A stretch of DNA of 64,000 nt from Vibrio pectenicida (GTDB lineage Bacteria; Pseudomonadota; Gammaproteobacteria; Enterobacterales; Vibrionaceae): positions 248,001 to 312,000 of the forward strand of contig AP024890.1 in NCBI GenBank assembly GCA_024347015.1, given 5' to 3'. The position numbers and the translations under genes are program-made. Shown one piece after another: positions 1-5,677 of the stretch (position 1 is its first letter; each line of letters begins with the position of its first letter). The notes beneath the pieces were generated by a model that did not search any database, had not been told where the DNA came from, and saw only the letters and a program-made list of their open reading frames with translations.

Positions 1-291
1 GAGTTGATAACCTTTATTACAATGCGCTTGCACATTATCAGGTTGCAGTGTCGCAAATAAGGAGGCACGCTCTTTAGGCTTAGAAACACCACAATCATGG
101 ATCAACCCAAGCGCAAAGGAGACTTGGGTAAGTTCTTCTTCCCAGCCCATTCGTTTAGAACATTGATACGCCATATAGGCTACACGATAGCCATGCTGGA
201 TATCATCAACCCCAACGGCATCAAGGGCTGTGGCAATTTCAAATAACAACTTACGTAAGTCTATACTGACATTATCAAGTAGCACATCCAT
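1..291 (-). CDS. HD/HD-GYP domain phosphohydrolase, N-terminal part (cut by window edge)
   Basis: Only the first 97 codons are visible; the gene runs off the left edge. The reading frame starts with MDVLLDNVSIDLRK, has an HGYRVAY stretch, then LIHDCG, which is the His-Asp metal site of HD-GYP phosphodiesterases, and a following QAHCNKGY stretch that fits the second helix block. HD-GYP proteins hydrolyse cyclic dinucleotides such as c-di-GMP (family knowledge). The GYP motif would lie outside the window, so the HD-GYP rather than plain HD assignment is inference. It is divergent from the copper-assembly operon. Confidence 0.75.
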   Translation of the reverse strand, partial: MDVLLDNVSIDLRKLLFEIATALDAVGVDDIQHGYRVAYMAYQCSKRMGWEEELTQVSFALGLIHDCGVSKPKERASLFATLQPDNVQAHCNKGYQL

Positions 292-605
292 CTTTAACCA
301 CCTAACTGACTTTTCGCTTTTTTTGGCCTAAACAGGCTAAACCATGTTATTTGTTTAAAACCACACATTACTCACTCACGCTCATATAAATGTGACAAGC
401 CTAGCACCTTGGCGAAAATAGCGTGCTACAAGTGAAATAATCCGTTTGCCAGTTATGGCTTAGCACGTTGCTTAGTGCATAAGGTCACAACTAACAATAC
501 ATCGTCATATCACTCATTGATTATCTGCACAATTTCTTAGAGAGCTTCGCTATTTTTCAACATCTAGTGATAGGATCGCCTCTTAACATAAAATGAGAAC
601 GCTCT
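292..605. other. Divergent intergenic region between the HD protein and the SCO operon
   Basis: About 310 bases without an open gene. It must carry the promoters of both divergent units. A T-run follows the HD start region near 318-325, but I see no convincing riboswitch, repeat or strong operator. Confidence 0.5.
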
Positions 606-1034
606 GTGTCTTCAATACTTAAACTCGTTGTGGTTGCCTGTGTGATGAGTGCAGGTTTCTTTGCCAGTGACATTTATCAATGGTTTAAAATGCGTGCTCA
701 AGTCAAACCTTTGTCAGAATATTGTCTCCTAACAACTCAGGCTTGTGAACTTGGTAAGATTGGTATAAAAGTTGATCGCGATATCAGCCAACCTTTGGTA
801 CCAACAAAAATCACCGTTGATTGGCCTAATGCAAAACAGCAAAGCTTATTTATGACTTTGCAAGGCTATGAAATGGAGATGGGTACTCTAATGTTTAAAC
901 TCAACAAAAGCGGCGCTTCACAATACAGTGGTTTAATTACGCTACCTGTCTGTACCACCAATACCATGACTTGGGTTGGTCAAATTACCGACGGCCAACA
1001 AAGTGTAAGCGCCTCAATTAGGATGGAACAATGA
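606..1034 (+). CDS. Small membrane-anchored protein of the SCO/PCu(A)C operon
   Basis: A 142-residue protein with one N-terminal hydrophobic segment (about residues 5-20) and a probable periplasmic body. I recognise no catalytic motif. It starts at a GTG; the nearby ATG at 593 is in another frame. Its stop overlaps the next start by four bases (ATGA), so it is translationally coupled to the SCO1 gene. It has three cysteines in the soluble part (in YCLLTTQACE and PVCTT), which fits a copper or thiol role, but that is inference from context. Proteins of this kind are usually annotated as hypothetical members of cytochrome oxidase copper-assembly operons. Confidence 0.7.
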   Translation: MSSILKLVVVACVMSAGFFASDIYQWFKMRAQVKPLSEYCLLTTQACELGKIGIKVDRDISQPLVPTKITVDWPNAKQQSLFMTLQGYEMEMGTLMFKLNKSGASQYSGLITLPVCTTNTMTWVGQITDGQQSVSASIRMEQ

Positions 1035-1630
1035 GTAAAAAATGGTCTTTAATCTTAATCGCAGCATTTGCACTTGGATTTGGCGTTAATTCCTATTTAG
1101 ATTCACAACCCGAAGTCGAGCCACCTGTTGTATCAGACAAAGACGTTATCCTATTTGGCAAAGACGACAAACCTGTAACTATCTTTGACCAACAAGACTC
1201 ACGGATCCGCATTGTTTACTTTGGTTTTACACGCTGCCCTGACGTTTGCCCAACGTCACTTGCAATGCTAGCTGGTGCCTTAAACCAACTCGATGATTCA
1301 GTGACATCTAAATTTAGGCCCATGTTTATCTCTTTAGATCCTGAGCGAGATGCAGCGGCTGACTCCTACAAATATGCGCAGTATTTTCATCCTATGATTG
1401 AAGGGTTATCAGCACCTCTTGATGTCACCTCCCCTCTTGCACATAAATACGGCGTCATTTTCCGTAAAACTAAATTGAAAAACTCTGAGCTGAAATACAC
1501 TCTCGATCACAGCTCATATTTTTACTTTCTAAAACCAGATGGCAAGTTAATCACTAAAGTGCCACACACGCTAACACCAGCACCTTTGGTACAAGCAATG
1601 AAAACCCTTACTTCACAAGGAAATTCGTAA
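1031..1630 (+). CDS. SCO1/SenC family copper chaperone
   Basis: 199 residues with an N-terminal membrane anchor (about 5-20) and a thioredoxin-like domain. The copper ligands of the family are visible: CPDVC with Cys69 and Cys73, and His160 in the DHSS segment. SCO proteins deliver copper to, or reduce thiols of, the CuA site of cytochrome c oxidase at the outer face of the inner membrane (family knowledge). It overlaps both neighbours (ATGA at the front; the next ATG shares its stop region), so the three genes form one operon with the PCu(A)C chaperone. Confidence 0.93.
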   Translation: MSKKWSLILIAAFALGFGVNSYLDSQPEVEPPVVSDKDVILFGKDDKPVTIFDQQDSRIRIVYFGFTRCPDVCPTSLAMLAGALNQLDDSVTSKFRPMFISLDPERDAAADSYKYAQYFHPMIEGLSAPLDVTSPLAHKYGVIFRKTKLKNSELKYTLDHSSYFYFLKPDGKLITKVPHTLTPAPLVQAMKTLTSQGNS

Positions 1631-2079
1631 TGAAGTTCAAAGCCCTAATTCTAACCTCTCTCGCCCTTAGCCCATTTGCTCATGCCTGCGAAGACATTAT
1701 GTTGTCACACACCTATGCGCGCGCAACGCCACCAAATGCAGCAACAAGTGCAGTATTTAGTGAAATAATGAACCACAGCGATAAAGACCGTGTAATTGTC
1801 TCAGCGACAACAGAAGCTGCTGGCAAAGTAGAACTACATGACGTGATTAAAGAAGGCGACGTGATGAAAATGCGTCAAGTAGATAAGCTTACTATCCCTG
1901 CCAAAAGCATGATCGAACTAAAGCCTGGCAGCTTGCACATTATGCTGTTCAACCTAAAGAAACCACTAACCGAAGGTGAGAATATCGATGTGACTCTCAC
2001 CTTTGCTAACGGCGAAAAGAAAGTCGTAACGGCGCCAATCAAAAAGGTCATGAGCGGCATGAAGCATCAACATAAATAA
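1630..2079 (+). CDS. Periplasmic copper chaperone PCu(A)C
   Basis: 149 residues with a Sec signal peptide (cleavage near FAHA, residue 19). The family copper motif H-x10-M-x21-H-x-M is exact: His70, Met81, His103, Met105. These proteins carry Cu(I) in the periplasm to SCO1 or directly to CuA of cytochrome oxidase (family knowledge). It is the last gene of the operon; a 13-bp hairpin follows 15 bases after the stop. The Met/His-rich tail (MSGMKHQHK) may add copper ligands. Confidence 0.94.
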   Translation: MKFKALILTSLALSPFAHACEDIMLSHTYARATPPNAATSAVFSEIMNHSDKDRVIVSATTEAAGKVELHDVIKEGDVMKMRQVDKLTIPAKSMIELKPGSLHIMLFNLKKPLTEGENIDVTLTFANGEKKVVTAPIKKVMSGMKHQHK

Positions 2080-2094
2080 AACCGTTCATCTTTC

Positions 2095-2127
2095 AACATA
2101 CACACCACCTTCTATGGTGTGTATGTT
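2095..2127. terminator. Hairpin terminator after the PCu(A)C gene
   Basis: A 13-bp perfect stem (2095-2107 with 2115-2127) and a 7-base loop directly after the copper-chaperone operon. The stem is AT-rich and the T-run is weak, so it may act as a bidirectional terminator or an RNA end-stabiliser. Confidence 0.7.
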
Positions 2128-2129
2128 GT

Positions 2130-2505
2130 ATTACCACACAATACCAACCGAAACATACTCACGATTGAAAATATAATTAAGTGGAACTCCGCTGCGAGTA
2201 TAAAGGAAATTGCCAACACCTCACTATCAACTCATTGTTTTATAGAACATTTTCACCAAGAAACCATTTAGCTAGTTACTCAATGACAGAGCGTACCACT
2301 GAAGTCGCATTACTTTTACTGATGGTTGGCAGTAATGGGTTGCTCTTGAAAACTCCCAGAACTATTTTCGTCCAAGCTAAAATAAGCCTTACTTCATATT
2401 CAGCAAGGTTTACTGAAGGTTTTACATACAACAGCCACAGGAAAACGTAATGCCTTGACCATGCGTCCACTTTTGGTTGATAGATCAATGTGAGGTATAA
2501 CCTTT
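2130..2505. other. Gene-poor island edge with no recognisable gene
   Basis: Two overlapping open frames lie here on opposite strands (2181-2450 forward, 2276-2488 reverse). Neither has a good ribosome binding site or a family I know, so I do not call them. The stretch sits between the backbone copper operon and the hipBA-like module and probably marks the left edge of the inserted DNA. Confidence 0.4.
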
Positions 2506-2560
2506 AAATGACCACTATTGTAGACCTTAAGGTTTTTAAGGTCTACAATAGTGGTCATTT
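2506..2560. repeat. Perfect 25-bp inverted repeat upstream of the HipBA-like module
   Basis: The arms 2506-2530 and 2536-2560 are perfect reverse complements around the loop GGTTT. The right arm ends two bases before the predicted -35 box of the hipB-like gene. A degraded version of the same palindrome lies after the hipA-like gene at about 4222-4272. It could be a cruciform or operator, a terminator for leftward transcription, or the end of a mobile cassette. Confidence 0.85.
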
Positions 2561-2562
2561 TA

Positions 2563-2591
2563 TTGTTAGTTCTTGTTTGGGTAACTATAAT
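2563..2591 (+). promoter_or_regulatory. Sigma70-type promoter of the hipBA-like operon
   Basis: TTGTTA at 2563-2568, a 17-base spacer, then a consensus TATAAT at 2586-2591. It lies 25 bases before the hipB-like start and directly after the 25-bp palindrome. The hexamer AGTTCT occurs twice (2568-2573 and 2600-2605), bracketing the -10 box, and could be an autorepressor half-site. Confidence 0.65.
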
Positions 2592-2616
2592 AATAGAAAA
2601 GTTCTAAGGGTTGATT

Positions 2617-2952
2617 ATGTCTACACAAAACCGCCACTATAGTAAGCAAACAGAAGCAGCGCTTCAGCACTTTGCAAACTTATTAAGTATTGCAAGAAAA
2701 GAACGAAAAATGACGATTAAAGAGCTAACAGATAAGCTGCAAGTCTCACGTACAACAACAGGTAAGTTGATGTCCGGTGACCCAGCCGTTGGAATTGGGT
2801 TGTACTTTGAAGCGGCTAGAATTCTGAGAGTCGACCTCTTTGATCAAGACCCATCTCGACTAGAGATAAAAAAAAGAAGCTCAGAAAAAATGGAAAAACT
2901 GCTGCCAAGAAGAGTTAGAAACCAAAAGGTAAAAATAAACAATGATTTCTGA
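2617..2952 (+). CDS. HipB-like helix-turn-helix antitoxin
   Basis: About 111 residues. An XRE-type helix-turn-helix covers roughly residues 28-65 (TIKELTDKLQVSRTTTGKLM), followed by a basic tail. I chose ATG 2617, not an earlier TTG, because AAGGG at 2606-2610 sits six bases upstream. HipB-type proteins bind their kinase toxin partner and repress the operon (family knowledge). The 3' end overlaps the hipA-like start by 11 bases. The basic C-terminus (KKRSSEKMEKLLPRRVR) is longer than in E. coli HipB. Confidence 0.85.
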   Translation: MSTQNRHYSKQTEAALQHFANLLSIARKERKMTIKELTDKLQVSRTTTGKLMSGDPAVGIGLYFEAARILRVDLFDQDPSRLEIKKRSSEKMEKLLPRRVRNQKVKINNDF

Positions 2953-4216
2953 ACAATGTTTTGTATGGAAATGGCTGAATGGTGAAACTGAACCTGTTAT
3001 TGCTGGAGCACTGATTTTCTCTGAGTCTGGAGAAATGAGTTTTCGATACGGCCAAAGCTACTTAAAAAGAGACAATAAAGAGCCAATATATGTGGAGGAA
3101 CTTCCACTGATCGAATCTGAAATCTATGCTCGGGACCTAGATCTCATTAACTTCTCCTCGATTCGCGATGCAGCTCCAGATGCATGGGGGCGCAGGGTCA
3201 TTAACAGCAAGTTGAACCTTGATGCTGATGAGCCCTTAACTGAATTCACGTATTTAATGAACTCGGCCTCGGATAGGATAGGATCTATCGACTTTCAAGC
3301 CTCGCCAATCGAGTATCATGAACGCGGTGAAGAAGAGGCGACGCTGGAAGCTTTACAGTCGGCTGCTGACATCATTGCATCAGGTAAAAAGCTACCAGTT
3401 GAACTTGATAAGGCCATGCTACACGGAACCTCACTCGGTGGGGCTCGACCTAAAGCTATGATTTCAGATGACAACATCAAGTACATAGCAAAATTCTCAG
3501 CATCTAATGACACTTACGATATTGTAAAGTCTGAGTATGTGGCAATGAAACTAGCTGCGTTGTGCGGAATTAATGTTGCGAAGGTTGATCTAGTCCATTC
3601 AGCTGGTAAAGATGCGCTGCTCGTTGAGAGATTTGACCGTTCTCCGGCAGAGGATGGGAAATGGTACAGACACTCAATGATTTCTGGACTTACAGTTCTT
3701 GGACTTGATGAAAGCAACGCTCGGTACTGCACTTACCCTGCACTAGTCGATAAAATGCAGGTTCAGTGTAAAAGCTTTGGCGATGATACCTTAGAATTAT
3801 ATAAACGCGTCGTATTCAATGTGCTTATTGGAAATACGGATGATCACGCCAGAAACCACGCATTTTTTGTAAACGGTGAGAAGCTAGAACTTACTCCAGC
3901 ATACGATGTGTGTCCACAGAGCAGAACTGGAGGAGAAGCCAGCCACGGTATGATTATTGTTGGAAATTCAAACATCTCATCAATCGAAAACTGCAAGCAA
4001 GCAGCTCGCGTGTTTCATGTAGACGAGGAGACTTCACTCGATATCATCGGTCATCAAATTAAGGTTATTAACGATAACTTTGAATATCTCTGTGATGCGG
4101 CTGATCTATCTGAGCTTGGCAGGAAAATGCTTTGGAAGAGGGCTATTCTTAACGATTCTATTTTCTACGGCTCGGAAGAGTTCTTGGAGATGGTTTCATA
4201 CGAGCTTTCAAAATAG
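2942..4216 (+). CDS. HipA-like Ser/Thr kinase toxin
   Basis: 424 residues with the layout of HipA: an N-terminal domain, then the kinase core. Visible motifs are the glycine-rich loop GTSLGGARPKAM (162-173), Lys184 in IAKFS as the probable ATP lysine, the catalytic loop NTDDHARNH (298-306) and the metal-binding YDVCP (321-325). HipA kinases phosphorylate targets such as glutamyl-tRNA synthetase and cause growth arrest (family knowledge); the substrate here is unknown. It overlaps the HTH gene, so the two are coupled. All catalytic residues look intact. Base use is similar to its partner, and the integrase remnant downstream suggests transfer as a unit. Confidence 0.9.
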   Translation: MISEQCFVWKWLNGETEPVIAGALIFSESGEMSFRYGQSYLKRDNKEPIYVEELPLIESEIYARDLDLINFSSIRDAAPDAWGRRVINSKLNLDADEPLTEFTYLMNSASDRIGSIDFQASPIEYHERGEEEATLEALQSAADIIASGKKLPVELDKAMLHGTSLGGARPKAMISDDNIKYIAKFSASNDTYDIVKSEYVAMKLAALCGINVAKVDLVHSAGKDALLVERFDRSPAEDGKWYRHSMISGLTVLGLDESNARYCTYPALVDKMQVQCKSFGDDTLELYKRVVFNVLIGNTDDHARNHAFFVNGEKLELTPAYDVCPQSRTGGEASHGMIIVGNSNISSIENCKQAARVFHVDEETSLDIIGHQIKVINDNFEYLCDAADLSELGRKMLWKRAILNDSIFYGSEEFLEMVSYELSK

Positions 4217-4221
4217 ATTTG

Positions 4222-4272
4222 TGACCAATATAATGGACCTTAAATAACTTTAGATCCATAGTGGTGGTTAAA
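4222..4272. repeat. Degraded copy of the hipBA-flanking palindrome
   Basis: About twenty bases after the hipA-like stop there is an imperfect palindrome around the loop ATAAC. Its inner right part, read as GACCTTAA, TTTAGATCC and ATAGTGGT, matches the right half of the perfect inverted repeat at 2506-2560 in the same order. The match is roughly 70-75 per cent by eye. The two copies bracket the toxin-antitoxin pair. Confidence 0.6.
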
Positions 4273-4334
4273 AATACTAATCGTAACTAATGAATCCATT
4301 CTTCTGACCGCCAAACTCCAGCATGGAAAGTAAG

Positions 4335-4555
4335 GTGCGAAGCTCGGCTCGCCTTTACCCCATACATCAGTTTTAGGCCCCGTGAGTTTTACACACACTA
4401 TGCGTCGAACAAAAGCAACGCTGATCTACGCTCGAACCAAGAATATTCGAGCGGTTCAGTTGTTGCTGGAACACGTTAAGTTGGACAATACAATCAGATA
4501 CCTTGGAGCGGAAATCGAGGATGCACTGAAGCTATCTGAGGGAATTAAAATGTAA
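4335..4555 (+). pseudogene. Tyrosine integrase remnant (C-terminal catalytic end)
   Basis: From 4400 the frame reads MRRTKATLIYARTKN, then RAVQLLLEH and RYLGAEIEDAL, up to the TAA at 4553. This is the C-terminal catalytic region of phage-type tyrosine recombinases: the HTMRRTKA box with its Arg, the LLxH box, and the active Tyr in RYLG. Upstream the frame is broken (an in-frame TAA near 4331); a piece in another frame around 4360-4380 may be an earlier part. About 51 intact codons remain, so it is inactive. It lies between two toxin-antitoxin pairs and supports a mobile origin for the region. Confidence 0.8.
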
Positions 4556-4590
4556 GCTTCCCAGAAAAAGCAGTGGCAGCTTTCATGTTG

Positions 4591-4601
4591 CGAATATTTC
4601 G
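4591..4601. promoter_or_regulatory. Possible operator of the HTH-PIN operon
   Basis: The inverted repeat CGAA-TAT-TTCG lies about 40 bases before the HTH gene, next to AT-rich sequence suited to a -10 box. An autoregulatory site is expected for such pairs. This is inference only. Confidence 0.3.
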
Positions 4602-4639
4602 AATAATTAACATAACTAAATATATATTGGGAAAGTATT

Positions 4640-5092
4640 ATGAACACAACTAGCACCTTACTTAGTGCAGAGGAGATAGCTTTGGCTCGGCTGAGCAGCC
4701 AAGAATTGTCTGCGGTTATGGAGTCAAACGGAGAGGCCCAGCAACTAAATGTTATCGATAAATCAGGCACTACACACGAAGTGCAGATTCCATCGAGTGC
4801 TTTAAAGCTAATAATTGAAGTCCTTACTCAATTGGGACAAGGTAACTCCGTTAGTATAACGCCTATCCACGCAGAACTAACCACGCAGGAAGCTGCAGAT
4901 TTATTGAATATGTCTCGTCCGACTTTAATCAAATTACTGGACGCAGGTGGTTTACCTCATTCACGTAAAGAAAATAGAAGAAAAGTGGCGTATTCCGATA
5001 TCATTTTATATATGCAAAAATTAGAGCAGCAACGAATTGAAGCACTGGATGAACTATCTGCCTTAGATCAAGACTTAGGTATGGGATATTAA
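4640..5092 (+). CDS. Excisionase-type HTH antitoxin paired with a PIN toxin
   Basis: 150 residues. A winged HTH of the excisionase/MerR-like kind covers about 81-125 (TTQEAADLLNMSRPTLIKLL). The N-terminal 75 residues would hold the toxin-binding region. Start ATG 4640 is preceded by GGGAAAG. It abuts the PIN gene (TAA at 5090-5092, ATG at 5093). Such HTH plus PIN pairs are a common chromosomal toxin-antitoxin type (family knowledge); the antitoxin should neutralise the RNase and repress the operon. Confidence 0.83.
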   Translation: MNTTSTLLSAEEIALARLSSQELSAVMESNGEAQQLNVIDKSGTTHEVQIPSSALKLIIEVLTQLGQGNSVSITPIHAELTTQEAADLLNMSRPTLIKLLDAGGLPHSRKENRRKVAYSDIILYMQKLEQQRIEALDELSALDQDLGMGY

Positions 5093-5677
5093 ATGGCTAC
5101 GTACACGGTATTGTTTGATGTATGCGTGATGTATCCAGCTCCATTAAGAAGTTATCTTATGTATTTATCTAACACAGGCTTGTTTAGAGCACGCTGGAGC
5201 AATCAGATTCATGATGAGTGGATCCGCAATTTGATGAAAAATAATCCTAGCTTGCAACGAGAGCAATTGGAACGAGTAAAAAACCTGATGAATGCTCATG
5301 TACCAGATTGTTTAGTCGAAGAGTATGAGTATTTGATTTCAGGGCTAAGCTTACCAGACGAAGATGATCGACATATTTTAGCCACTGCTCTAAAAGGTCA
5401 GGCAGAAGCCATTATTACATTCAACTTAAAAGATTTCCCCACAGAAAAATTGTCGCCACTTGGTGTTTCTGCGATTCACCCGGATGAGTTTTTAAGCGAC
5501 ATGTTTGAAATGGACCCAAGTGCTTGTATCAAAGTTTGTCAGTGTGGGTTGAACCTGATTTCAAATCCTGAAATTTGTCTTAGTTTTCCGGCTCTTCCCC
5601 GCTTTAATGAGTCTGTATGCACAGGCTCATTAAAGCAATCATCATCAGGATTAAAACCTGTTTCTAAATCACCCTAA
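5093..5677 (+). CDS. PIN domain RNase toxin with an unusual C-terminus
   Basis: 194 residues. The PIN core spans about 1-145, with candidate acidic metal ligands Asp9 (VLFD), Glu42, the DEDD cluster near 89-92 and Asp114 (NLKDF). PIN toxins cleave RNA (family knowledge). From about residue 146 onward (after FEMDPS) the sequence is Cys/Ser/Pro-rich and does not look like the usual helical C-terminal tail of this family; the frame runs through a long hairpin at 5601-5636. The original end may have been replaced by unrelated DNA. The stop overlaps the convergent gene by three or four bases. Confidence 0.8.
   Translation: MATYTVLFDVCVMYPAPLRSYLMYLSNTGLFRARWSNQIHDEWIRNLMKNNPSLQREQLERVKNLMNAHVPDCLVEEYEYLISGLSLPDEDDRHILATALKGQAEAIITFNLKDFPTEKLSPLGVSAIHPDEFLSDMFEMDPSACIKVCQCGLNLISNPEICLSFPALPRFNESVCTGSLKQSSSGLKPVSKSP
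5601..5636. terminator. Strong hairpin inside the 3' end of the PIN gene
   Basis: The arms 5601-5611 (GCTTTAATGAG) and 5626-5636 are perfect; after one mismatch a second 4-bp stem (CTGT/ACAG) closes on ATGC. It may be a transcription terminator or the end of a small mobile element lying inside the present reading frame. Confidence 0.6.

Noticed and set aside
2181..2488. Two overlapping open frames on opposite strands before the hipBA palindrome
   Set aside because: No ribosome site, no family, and mutual overlap; treated as unexplained island-edge DNA.
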